Notes under the pieces: generated by a model
The model's database searches: none
Told to the model about the DNA's origin: nothing
Seen by the model: only the letters and a program-made list of their open reading frames with translations
Program-made: the position numbers and the translations under genes
From: Apostichopus japonicus
Taxonomy: Eukaryota; Echinodermata; Holothuroidea; Aspidochirotida; Stichopodidae
Assembly: GCF_037975245.1 (NCBI RefSeq)
Contig: NC_092561.1
Coordinates: 12,027,001 to 12,091,000, forward strand
Reading direction: 5' to 3'
DNA length: 64,000 bases
In this document: one piece after another, positions 25,038-33,712 of the stretch
Numbering within the stretch: position 1 is the first letter of the stretch
Layout: each line of letters begins with the position of its first letter

Positions 25038-25176
25038 ATTTACTTCGCTCCTCGCTTACCTGTCTCCTCACAACCTTAGCACCTCATTCTACCGTGCCTA
25101 TAAAGTCCTGGTAAATAAATAACACTGTGCGCCCTCTATGACCGGACCCCCCTTCCGGTCCCTCCTCCTTTTTCAT
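25038..25176 (+). repeat. DIRS left inverted terminal repeat
   Basis: Begins ATTTACTTCGCTCCTCGC. From GCTTACCTGTCTCC (25054) to CCTCCTCCTTT it is the near-perfect complement of the right repeat at 31419-31539, including TATGACCGGACCCCCC. The outer bases before GCTTACC differ from the right end. Confidence 0.9.
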
Positions 25177-25769
25177 TCTACCATTCCAAGTGCCTACACG
25201 CATATTTTTCTTGTGGATAGTTTCCTTGGAAAATTGTCTTGGTTTTCTTCGACGATCGCCGGAAGTTTTTTAGCTTCGGATCTTTAGAAGTTTGACAGTC
25301 CTTTCCTGACCGATAAGTATCCTTTTTATCAAAAAGGGAGGGTTTTGGGGACTGTTTTCGTAGTGCGTTTCCTCCTCGGGTTGGTTTGCGGCGGGGTTAG
25401 CAGTTCCGCGAAACTGCCTAGGTTCCCGCCCTATTCCTCCCCACGCTATAGCGTGTTGTTGTTTTTGTGTTTTCTTAGCTTGTTTACTAGCTTTCTTCCC
25501 CCCAATTAGTTTCTCTCGTCCCCCTTTTGGGGATTCATATTGCTCACATATATTCACTCTTTTTCGTATGTATTTCTCGCTCTCTCATTTTGTTTCAGCT
25601 TGCATTTTCATGTTAGGCCACCCCGTAGCGTTACCTCGTTTACCGTTGCTAGGTTACGCTACGCTCCACCTAAGCCTAATTCCCTCCCTAGTTCTCCCCT
25701 CTTACGTTAAGCTTCTATTGTTGTTCATTTATCACTAAGAAGTAATCTTCCTTAATCCGGTTATTCAGC
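25177..25769 (+). other. DIRS leader
   Basis: Untranslated region between the left repeat and gag. The first 380 bases are duplicated almost exactly in the solo fragment at 45033-45551. It is pyrimidine-rich on the plus strand. No coding frame supported. Confidence 0.7.
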
Positions 25770-27890
25770 ATGTCACGCAATCCATTGAAGTGCATCAACT
25801 GCTCTATGTTTCGCCCAGGCAGAGCCTGGGACGAACACGACCTTTGTCCAAAATGCAGATCCTGCACTCGACGAGACCCCTGCCTGGTGTGTATTAAGTT
25901 TACACCAGCTCAGTGGCAGGACATCGACCTGTGGCTTGAGGGCTTACGTAGCAAGCTCCAGGGAAGGCTGGACTCGATCCCGAGCGCAATCGGGGCGCCG
26001 GAGGTTCCAGGAATAACGGGAGATAGAGAGGAGGAGGGAGTAGTAGAGAGAGAGGTGGAGGAGAGTGGCCAGGAGAGGGCCGAAGGAGAGAAAGAGGTAG
26101 AGAGAGAGGAAAGAGAAAGAGAAAGAATTCCCCTAACGGCCCCGGCTACGTCCGGATCAGTTACGGCCAGAGGGAAGGGCAGGAGCAAAGGCAAGGCTCC
26201 TGCCAGGAAAAGACCTCCAAAGCAGAGGCACAGCTCGGCCGGGCTGGAGACTCCGTCTCAGTCCGGGCCGCAGCTAAACAGACCCACAGAGCGCGGCCCC
26301 CCGGCCGTGGGAGGCTCGGGTCCTAAAGAGAGAGCAACCGAGGGGACGCGGAGACGGAGCCGGTCCCGTTCCAGGGAGCCGGACAGGGAGCCGGAGAGGC
26401 GGGTTCCGACGGAGATCCCGGCCCGAGAAAGTAGGGAGAGAGAGTCCTCCCGCCGACCCAGAAGGGAGAGATCGGGGTCGCATACAAGATCCCCAAGACG
26501 TAGAGAGAGGAAGAGATACTCTCCAATCTCCGACGAGTCCTCGGACTCTTCCGACGATGGATACAGAAGATCCAAGAGGAGGCGCCGGTCCCCGAGACGG
26601 CGTCAGGAAGAGGAACCAGCTTGGCTTTCCAAACTCACCGGCCTGCTACGGCCCCTGCTGGAGCAAAGGACGCCCACGGTAGCCGACGTGGCACCGGGCC
26701 CTACCAGCCCCGTATCGACCATGGCCCCGCAACCGGCCCCGGACCCGGACGCTCTGGATTGCAGAGCGTCGGTGAATCTTTCCGGCTTGGAGGAAGAAGG
26801 GGAGCCCATAGATCCAGATCCTCTCGACTACGATCCTATGGAGGACAGCTTTGGTCACAATTACGAACCGGAGGAAGCACCCGTGACAGGAGGAGCCCTC
26901 CCACAGGAGCTAATAACACGGGCGGCAGACATATTCAGACGACACCTGGGGTTCGAGGAACCCGAGACGCAACCGCAGAAGGCGGGCCGGGTATCAAAAT
27001 TGACGGCGACCGGCGAAGCGTCATATAAGCCCAAAACTACCATACCAGTAGACGCAACCTGTTATGACAGATTTGAGGCCATTGCCAACAAGACCAAGTG
27101 GACGGCCTTCCCGGCCAGGGCAGATAGAGCGGTCAGGGTACCTGACGAGGCATGGAAGGATCTATTCAGATGCCCAACCATTCCCCAGGAGGCCAAGGAG
27201 AGATTAAAAGCCGAACAAGGGGCCTCATCCACACACGTGTTCAAGACCCCGGACCAGAGGAAGCTAGAAGAGCTTTTGGTAGAGGTGGACATGGCAGCCC
27301 GTTCGGGCATGAAGTTCGCATCGGTACTAATGCTATCAGCCGAAGTCCTTATGCGACACCACCAACAGCTCCCTGAGGACAGCAGCCAAGTATCCAGGGA
27401 CGAAGCGGGCCAGCTCCTCCTGCTGCTGGGCCCCCTCGTCAGACTCACGTACGATCAATTTGCAAGGGTCGCTACCAGGTCCGTTAAGGCCCGTAGACAA
27501 AACATCGTCTCCGCCATCCACTGGCCTTCGACGGAGGCGAAGGACAGAATGCTGGAACTACCAATCCTCGGGGAAGACCTTTTTGCGGGCTGCTTCCAAA
27601 AGAAACTCCAGGAAGAGGTAGCCCGAAGGGAGACTCTGGCCAAATCAGAATTCCGACCCCCACCTACCCAGAGAACCAGACCCTTCCGCCCGAGGGAGAG
27701 CAGAGCACCTAGGGGAACGAGAGCAGCACCCGCCAAATCTATGAGCAGAGGAGCTCTCAGAGGCCGAAGCCGGGGGGCAGCCTTCCGTCCAACCCGCCCC
27801 TGGGCCCCCAGAGGAGGCAGAGGCTCCACGGCGACCAGACGGGACAGTGACCGCTCCTCCAATCGACCAGCGTTCGCCGCCCAGCCCTAG
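25770..27890 (+). CDS. DIRS gag-like protein with Cys cluster and RS-rich region
   Basis: 706 codons. The position ahead of RT and the composition indicate the gag-like ORF1 of DIRS elements, expected to bind element RNA or DNA. The amino end holds C8, C11, H23, C26, C29, C32, C38 and C41, a likely zinc-binding cluster. Residues about 85-125 are Glu/Arg-rich and may be helical. Residues about 192-281 are dense in RS/SR dipeptides and arginine (RRSRSRSRE, RRRSPRRR), resembling splicing-factor RS domains. The last 70 residues are Arg/Gly/Pro-rich (RGRSRG, RGGRGS) and suit nucleic-acid binding. The start at 25770 fits because the Cys cluster begins at residue 8; a decayed second copy of the cluster sits at about 56428. 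The stop TAG is at 27888-27890. The frame is fully open, so this gene looks intact. Confidence 0.85.
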   Translation: MSRNPLKCINCSMFRPGRAWDEHDLCPKCRSCTRRDPCLVCIKFTPAQWQDIDLWLEGLRSKLQGRLDSIPSAIGAPEVPGITGDREEEGVVEREVEESGQERAEGEKEVEREERERERIPLTAPATSGSVTARGKGRSKGKAPARKRPPKQRHSSAGLETPSQSGPQLNRPTERGPPAVGGSGPKERATEGTRRRSRSRSREPDREPERRVPTEIPARESRERESSRRPRRERSGSHTRSPRRRERKRYSPISDESSDSSDDGYRRSKRRRRSPRRRQEEEPAWLSKLTGLLRPLLEQRTPTVADVAPGPTSPVSTMAPQPAPDPDALDCRASVNLSGLEEEGEPIDPDPLDYDPMEDSFGHNYEPEEAPVTGGALPQELITRAADIFRRHLGFEEPETQPQKAGRVSKLTATGEASYKPKTTIPVDATCYDRFEAIANKTKWTAFPARADRAVRVPDEAWKDLFRCPTIPQEAKERLKAEQGASSTHVFKTPDQRKLEELLVEVDMAARSGMKFASVLMLSAEVLMRHHQQLPEDSSQVSRDEAGQLLLLLGPLVRLTYDQFARVATRSVKARRQNIVSAIHWPSTEAKDRMLELPILGEDLFAGCFQKKLQEEVARRETLAKSEFRPPPTQRTRPFRPRESRAPRGTRAAPAKSMSRGALRGRSRGAAFRPTRPWAPRGGRGSTATRRDSDRSSNRPAFAAQP

Positions 27891-27953
27891 GGGTGCCCAC
27901 CTCACCGCGGCCATTCCGCCGGTGGGGGGGAGACTAACAAACTTCTCCCAGCA

Positions 27954-29951
27954 ATGGGAATTTATTGGCGGGGACAAGTGGGTGTTGGACACAGTCAAAC
28001 ACGGGTACAAATAGAATTCTCCTCCAGCCCACCTTTCGGGGGCGGAGGAAGGCAGACACTCACACCCACGGACCCCGTCAAACGCTTAGCCCTAGAAGGG
28101 GAAATTCTGGCCCTGCTGGCCAAGCAGGCAATTACAAGAGTTCCGGAAGAGACGGGACCACTCTTCCGGTCCTCCTTTTTTCTGACCAAAAAACGGGACG
28201 GCACCTGGCGTCCCATTCTAAACCTAAAACCCCTGAACACAAAACACATCAGACCAAAACACTTCCGTATGGAGACCTTAAACTTAATATTACCCCTACT
28301 CAGAAAGGGCATGTGGGCGGCGACCGTAGACTTACGGGACGCCTACCTGCACATCTTGATACACAAAGAACACCGACGATTCCTAGCGTTCCGGTACGCA
28401 GAACAAGACTACCAGTTCCGGGCGCTCCCATTCGGCCTAGCCACGGCTCCCAGAACCTTCACGAGAGTCGCGGGAGCAGTAGTCGCCTACCTCAGAAAAA
28501 GAGGGGTCACCCTCTACGTATATCTAGACGACTGGTTGGTAGTAGGGAACAGTCTATCGGAAGCAACCAACAACGTCCACAAAACGCTCCAGACCCTTCA
28601 AGAACTGGGCTGGATCGTGAACCAGAAGAAATCACGGCTATCACCCTCCCAGACGATCCAGTTCCTCGGGGCCATACTGGACTTCACCACCGGGGTAGCC
28701 CGACCCTCAGAAGAAAGAGTCGCGGCAGTCAAGGCGACCACACAACAGATCTTGGCACACCGGGGGTCACCAACGGGGACATGGCTCCGGGCCCTGGGAC
28801 TCATGGCCAGCCTCGTCGATATAGTGAGACTGTGCAGGCTACACATGCGACCTCTGCAACTGCACCTGCTGAGGTCCGCAGACCCTACAGACCCAGACAA
28901 AACAACGCTCATCTACAGGTCAGAGGAGGTCACACAACACTTTCGATGGTGGCTCGACCCAAACAACTGGAGTTCAGGGGTACCCTTTGCGATACAGCTA
29001 CCAATGACATCGATAACGACGGACGCGTCACTGTCCGGATGGGGAGCTCACTGGAGCAATCGCACAGCATGGGGGACGTGGTCCCAAACAGAAACATCTC
29101 TCCACATCAACATCCTGGAGATGATGGCGGTCAAAAGAGCCCTGGAAGCTTTCAACGACCACGTACAGGGAACGATAACCACAATCTTCACCGACAACAC
29201 GACAGTGGTGGCCTACATCAATCGGCAGGGGGGCACCCGCTCAGAGAGACTGTGCCGACTCGCGTGGGAGGTGATAACAGCGGCCGAGGACTCCGGCACG
29301 ATCCTAAGGGCTTCCCACATCGCAGGCAAGCTCAACGTGATGGCGGACGCCCTATCCAGGGGGCATATAGACCCCAACGAATGGTCTCTGGAACAGGAGA
29401 CTTGCGACAGAATCTTTTCGATCTTCGGCAGGCCCACGATAGACCTGTTCGCAACACACAAGAACAACAAACTCCAGACCTTCTGTTCCAGACGATTCCA
29501 CCCCCTGGCCTACCACACGGACGCAATGTCCCTCTCCTGGGACCACATGGATGCGTACATCTTCCCGCCGCTATGTATGATCGGACAAGTCCTCAGGAAA
29601 ATTCGGAACTCCAAGGGCAGGTTCACACTAATAGCCCCGTTCTGGCCTCGCAGAAACTGGTTCGCCGAGATCCCCCAACTCCTCATGGACGTCCCAGTGA
29701 GTCTACCGGACAAGCCCCACCTACTGTCCCAGAGACAGGGAACTCTCTCCCACCCAGACATCAAGGGGTTACAATTAGTTGCCTGGAGGCTGTCCGGTCT
29801 TCCCTACGACAGAGAGGCTTTTCAGAAGCAGCTGCCGCGATGGCAGCCGACGCTAGAAGGGGAACGACCGCAGCGACTTACGATTCCCGTCTGCGGAAGT
29901 TCGACCAATGGTGCCGACCGAGACAGATACTGCTGCCTGCTGCCTCTGTGA
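27954..29951 (+). CDS. DIRS reverse transcriptase / RNase H (5' end frame-broken)
   Basis: 665 codons open. The RT palm motif is YLDDW at residues 190-194, the form usual in DIRS elements. RNase H follows, with acidic residues in TDASLSGWG (D357), INILEMMAV and FTDNTTVVAYI (D414), and ADALSRG near 467. A C-terminal part with DLFATHKNNKL and PPLCMIGQVLRKI matches the region of DIRS pol often compared with Dam-type methyltransferases. The assigned Met is probably not the real start. In frame +1, from 27892 to 28010, the typical DIRS RT amino end is readable (GGRL..F...W..I..D.WVL..VK.GY) and runs into a TAG. The main frame picks up right there with IEFSSSPPF. A one-base loss near 28005-28009 explains this. 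The product reverse-transcribes the element RNA; probably impaired in this copy. Confidence 0.88.
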   Translation: MGIYWRGQVGVGHSQTRVQIEFSSSPPFGGGGRQTLTPTDPVKRLALEGEILALLAKQAITRVPEETGPLFRSSFFLTKKRDGTWRPILNLKPLNTKHIRPKHFRMETLNLILPLLRKGMWAATVDLRDAYLHILIHKEHRRFLAFRYAEQDYQFRALPFGLATAPRTFTRVAGAVVAYLRKRGVTLYVYLDDWLVVGNSLSEATNNVHKTLQTLQELGWIVNQKKSRLSPSQTIQFLGAILDFTTGVARPSEERVAAVKATTQQILAHRGSPTGTWLRALGLMASLVDIVRLCRLHMRPLQLHLLRSADPTDPDKTTLIYRSEEVTQHFRWWLDPNNWSSGVPFAIQLPMTSITTDASLSGWGAHWSNRTAWGTWSQTETSLHINILEMMAVKRALEAFNDHVQGTITTIFTDNTTVVAYINRQGGTRSERLCRLAWEVITAAEDSGTILRASHIAGKLNVMADALSRGHIDPNEWSLEQETCDRIFSIFGRPTIDLFATHKNNKLQTFCSRRFHPLAYHTDAMSLSWDHMDAYIFPPLCMIGQVLRKIRNSKGRFTLIAPFWPRRNWFAEIPQLLMDVPVSLPDKPHLLSQRQGTLSHPDIKGLQLVAWRLSGLPYDREAFQKQLPRWQPTLEGERPQRLTIPVCGSSTNGADRDRYCCLLPL

Positions 29952-30853
29952 CACAGATAGCCGAGTTCCTCCTCTCACTCTTCGGAGAAGGGAAACAAGT
30001 CTCCACTATCAGGAATTACAGGTCGGCCATCGCTGCCATCCACCAGGGCTTCCCAGATGGCTCCACACTGAGCAATAACCCGTACATTGCACAACTCATC
30101 AAAGGCATGGCGAATCGTCGCCCACAGATCAGACGGCTGGCCCCCTCCTGGGGACTCTCAGCAGTGTTACATGCCCTGGCAGGACCACCATACGAACCAA
30201 TGGCTAACGCCTCCCTGGCTGCCCTCACAAAAAAGACACTCTTCCTCGTCGCAGTTGCGTCAGCAAGAAGGAGGAGTTGCCTCCACGCCCTATCCACCAA
30301 GCAGAATCACATCAGATTTGAGGGCCACGGGGTGAGGATGGTTCCAGACCCGTCATTTATTGCAAAGAACCAGACCTTGACCTTCTTGCCAGGAGACATT
30401 TTCATCCCGGAAATTAAGACCATGTCATCAGTAGCCGAGGACAAACGATGGTGTCCAGTCAGGGCACTGAAGTGGTACCTGAACAAGACAGAGAAGTTAA
30501 GACAATCAACTTCTCTCTTCATCATACCACGACCACCCTACGCAGCGGCCTCCAAAGACACTCTATCCAGGTGGCTAGTAGAGATCATACGCCCGTTCAC
30601 ATCGGGGACCTCCCGACCAAGGGCTCACGACGTCAGAGGGGTCGCGGCCTCTACAGCCCTATTCGCCGGCATCCCGGTAGAGGACATACTCAAAGCAGCA
30701 GCGTGGAAAACTCCAACTACGTTCGTCGCCTGCTACTTGACCGACACTTTACACGCCGAAGCGGCATTTGGTAGCGCGGTGATGCGAGGTCCGGTGGGTA
30801 ACAGGTCCCACCCCTCGGGCCTCCCACCATCGGGCAGTGCCACTCGGTGCTAA
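29840..30853 (+). CDS. DIRS tyrosine recombinase
   Basis: About 337 codons from the Met at 29840. The same frame is open without a stop from 27965, but the part before about 29780 lies inside RT and has no recognisable motif. Family signature: an amino-terminal core-binding region (TAATYDSRLRKFDQWC, IRNYRSAIAAIHQG), then the catalytic domain. In it, an Arg lies in SARRRSCLHAL (codons at 30266-30274), HDVR at 30626-30637, Trp at 30704 and the presumed nucleophile Tyr in FVACYL at 30734. These are the R..HxxR..W..Y residues expected of phage-integrase-type recombinases. It should insert the circular DNA intermediate. It overlaps the RT end by about 110 bases in another frame and its stop codon (30851-30853) lies inside the internal complementary region. 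It looks intact. Confidence 0.88.
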   Translation: MAADARRGTTAATYDSRLRKFDQWCRPRQILLPAASVTQIAEFLLSLFGEGKQVSTIRNYRSAIAAIHQGFPDGSTLSNNPYIAQLIKGMANRRPQIRRLAPSWGLSAVLHALAGPPYEPMANASLAALTKKTLFLVAVASARRRSCLHALSTKQNHIRFEGHGVRMVPDPSFIAKNQTLTFLPGDIFIPEIKTMSSVAEDKRWCPVRALKWYLNKTEKLRQSTSLFIIPRPPYAAASKDTLSRWLVEIIRPFTSGTSRPRAHDVRGVAASTALFAGIPVEDILKAAAWKTPTTFVACYLTDTLHAEAAFGSAVMRGPVGNRSHPSGLPPSGSATRC

Positions 30854-30944
30854 GGTTGTGAGGAGACAGGTAAGCGAGGAGCGAAGTAAATATTCCAAAA
30901 CTTACTGGTTTGGATATTTACGAGTGACGAGCTTACCTGTCTCC
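30850..30944 (+). repeat. DIRS internal complementary region
   Basis: Two abutting parts. Bases 30850-30891 are the complement of the outer left end (ACAGGTAAGCGAGGAGCG, AAGTAAAT). Bases 30892-30944 are the complement of the outer right end (ATTCCAAAACTTACTGG, TTACGAGTGACGAGC). In DIRS-1 such a region templates the joining of the two ends into a circle. Its presence shows that this copy descends from a structurally complete element. Confidence 0.92.
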
Positions 30945-31417
30945 ATTCCCGCCTCCCTCCCCCGAGAGGGTGGTGGGACACAGCCGGACGGAGGAGCGGT
31001 CGCTCGACTTGACTCATGACTCCGAGCTTCACACCAGATAGACAGAACCACCATCCACCAGAGAGCCATCGACTATGTCTATCGGTGAGTGTACCTATGT
31101 GTTTCCGTATGCGTTTGCGTACATAGTCTTCCACTTACGTTCTCACCTAAGTTGATCTAAGGGTAACAAGTGGCGGACCGTAAATCTTTAGGCTCCTTGT
31201 TAGTGTAAGGGGTAGTTCCGCCTGCAGGGTTCAGGAGAGTGTCCCCCCTTCCCGCTGCGCCGGGGAGGGTTACACTCCCCCCTGCTAAGAAGGCGTCAGT
31301 GAATTTTTTGTTAGGGGTTCACTTTGGGAAGTTAACTCGACGGGGGTCGTTGGGGGTGGCCAGACCTTGCCACCCCCACTCCCGTGTCCGTGAGGCCACT
31401 CTTTAGGAATGGTCTCA
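30945..31417 (+). other. DIRS 3' region
   Basis: Between the internal complementary region and the right terminal repeat. Contains GC-rich and G/C-tract sequence and short frames only. No gene. Confidence 0.6.
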
Positions 31418-31580
31418 TGAGAAAGGAGGAGGGACCGGAAGGGGGGTCCGGTCATAGAGGGCGCACAGTGTTATTTATTTACCAGGACTTTATAGGCACG
31501 GTAGAATGAGGTGCTAAGGTTGTGAGGAGACAGGTAAGCTCGTCACTCGTAAATATCCAAACCAGTAAGTTTTGGAATTT
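31418..31580 (+). repeat. DIRS right inverted terminal repeat
   Basis: AAAGGAGGAGGGACCGGAAG to ACAGGTAAGC is the near-perfect complement of the left repeat. A further 40 bp (TCGTCACTCG...TTTTGGAATTT) is unique to the right end and is mirrored in the internal complementary region. Confidence 0.9.
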
Positions 31581-32343
31581 ACCCTTGATACTAGAGTGAA
31601 CGTGACAGGAGGTGTTCACTAAAATGAGCAAAAAACAAGCACATTTCCGAAGAAAGATGATACCGTCAACACGCCACTGATGTCTTCCGATATCTATATA
31701 ATTTTACTATCTTTGAAAGTGTTTAAGTTTTACCGCCGAAATTGATAGTCCCGAGTAATGTTCCTTGTAAATGTGAACTGTAATAAATTTAACAGGAAAC
31801 GAATCTTTTTGGTTCGTGTTTCGTGGGTTAAACAGGACAGGTGTAATTAATTAAAATAGATTTATTTAGAAATTGTGGGTTTTCTTTTTTTTTTGGTTTC
31901 GTTTTTTTCGGCTTTAGAAGACCAGACAAAATTAAAAAAATGATGAATAAACGTACCGGGCACGCCGTCTGCGGTTTAGTTCCGCGTCGGTACGGTAGGT
32001 CATGCATATTCATAGTGTCGACAGCAATGTTCAACTTAACTTCGACCAACGTAAAATAGTATACTGTACTGTACTGTGCGCATATCGCGCGATATGTATA
32101 ACCCTTAGTTACGTACCTTGTCCTTAGACTTTAAGAGTAAGTACCGACGACGTTACTTCTAAGTTCTATACTCTAAGAAAATTCCGGAACTTTTGTCGAT
32201 CAATATTGAGGCCTACAATGCCTTCTAAATATAGAGACTATTTCAGGACAAGCAACCCGTTTAAATGTATGCCACGAACCACACGGTGCGACTAAACTCA
32301 TCTCAGTTGGACGATTTAGACAATGGTGATAAGATGCCTTACG
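31581..32343. other. No gene seen
   Basis: AT-rich host flank of the DIRS insertion with small CpG-containing patches around 31950-32100 (GCGCATATCGCGCGATATG). No supported exon. Confidence 0.4.
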
Positions 32344-32346
32344 TTA

Positions 32347-32590
32347 AGGCCGGGTCACATCTGCGCGATTCAACACGCGATTCAACTCGCAACTAAAATC
32401 ACGCGAATCAGAAAAGTTGCTTCTGAGAAATTGCGCTGATTAGGACATTGCTCTATTGCAAATCAACCCAAATCGACGGCGCAACTTTTATTGCGCAACA
32501 AGTTGATACCCGTGTCTAACTACGCGATTCAACCTTCAATTGTATTGCGAGTTGAATCGCGTGTTGAATCGCCCAGATGTGACCCGGGCT
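32347..32590 (+). mobile_element. PIF/Harbinger-type MITE
   Basis: 244 bp with terminal inverted repeats of about 45 bp that differ at only two positions. They begin AGGCCGGGTCACATCTG on the left and, inverted, AGCCCGGGTCACATCTG on the right, and continue with GATTCAACACGCGATTCAA. Flanked by TTA on both sides (32344-32346 and 32591-32593), the usual Harbinger target duplication. No coding capacity. Confidence 0.82.
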
Positions 32591-32593
32591 TTA

Positions 32594-33349
32594 GGCCCAA
32601 TATATATGACACTACTCATGTTAGTGTGTTAGTACTAGTTCTACGACTAGTCTGAATACTACTAACGTTGGTGACTCTCAACTCCCAATTAACAGAAGGA
32701 ATCAATGAAGGAAATGGAGCTGAAAGGTTGTTAAAATGACTTTTATTACTTCAGTTATGATGGAACTGGATGTTTTTCCCACCATGAACAAAAAGGTATA
32801 CAGCCTGTGTGTATTGGAAAGGCTATAGGCTGCCTACAGCAAACCTAGTATGCTACTTTTTAGTAGGTTAATATTGTGAATAGGCCTAGGCTAGGCTATA
32901 TCTTATTTGTATTACTATACTGTCTTGGTCTATACCTAGGCTTAGCCCTGTAGCCTAGTCCACCAAAATTACATGGGCAGGGTATACAATTAAGCTTCTT
33001 TAAAGTTAGCAGCCTGGAACTGCCCTTAAAATGCATAGCTGGAGGAGGAGATCATAGCTGGAGGGGGGTAGATCATAGTCATACTAGTCTAAAGTATTTT
33101 AGTAGTAAATAAAATAGTAAACAAACAATACCGTGGTTCCTGTTTAGTCCAAAGAGACATTAATTTAGAGAAATTTAATGTCAAAGTTACAGTAGCAGAT
33201 TCGAACTGACCAGAAACGTGGTGCAAAAAGCTCATGAACGTACAGGTCACTGTGTTATAACATAATCTTTTTATTGGAATTTGGAAAGCTGATTCTGATC
33301 AGTATTGTTTGGAGAAAGAAAGTAATCAACACAACAGGAACACTGTAGA
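32594..33349. other. No gene seen
   Basis: AT-rich, with TAGGCC-type words and a local duplication of CATAGCTGGAGG around 33036-33070. No coding signal. Confidence 0.4.
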
Positions 33350-33712
33350 TTTACTTCGTTCCCCACTTACCTGTCTCCCCACAACCTATGCACCGCATTC
33401 TACCGTGTCTAGAATGCCCTGGTAATCTTTTAACACTGTACACCCTCATTGGCCCTAATGGCCTTCCTTCATTTTTCTACCCACAAAGTGTCTCACTGTG
33501 TTTTTCGGAGTTAGAAAAATTTTCGCGAAATTCGCCCGGATTACCTTGGATTTATACTCTAGAAGTTTCCTATCAGGACTTCTGCACTTCCAAGGATCTT
33601 TTCCAGCCTGATAAGTATCCTTTTCTTGTAGGGAAGGGTGTTTTTGGGGGCTGTTTTTAGTGTACACTCTCGCCCATGCGTTCGTTTTTTCTTACGTAAC
33701 GTTTTTAGGGTA
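33350..33712 (+). mobile_element. Left-end fragment of a second DIRS subfamily
   Basis: Starts ATTTACTTCGTTCCCC and follows the left end of the 55.2-kb element (CTTACCTGTCTCCCCACAAC, GCATTCTACCGTGTCTAG, CCCTGGTAATCTTTTAACA) through its leader to about TTCTTACGTAACG, then stops. No gag or other genes. Confidence 0.8.

Larger units (their letters stand above)
25038..31580 (+). mobile_element. DIRS-1-type tyrosine-recombinase retrotransposon
   Basis: About 6.5 kb. In order: left inverted terminal repeat, leader, gag-like frame, RT/RNase H frame, overlapping tyrosine recombinase frame, internal complementary region, 3' region, right inverted terminal repeat. This is the architecture of DIRS elements, which integrate a circular DNA through a tyrosine recombinase and leave no target duplication. 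The shared ATTTAC at both outer junctions fits that, though the exact ends are uncertain by a few bases. The element is GC-richer than its surroundings. The frame break at the RT start argues this copy is not autonomous. Confidence 0.92.

Noticed and set aside
25910-29764. Numerous other-frame open frames across the DIRS genes
   Set aside because: Shadows caused by GC-rich codon use of gag and RT; no motif in them.
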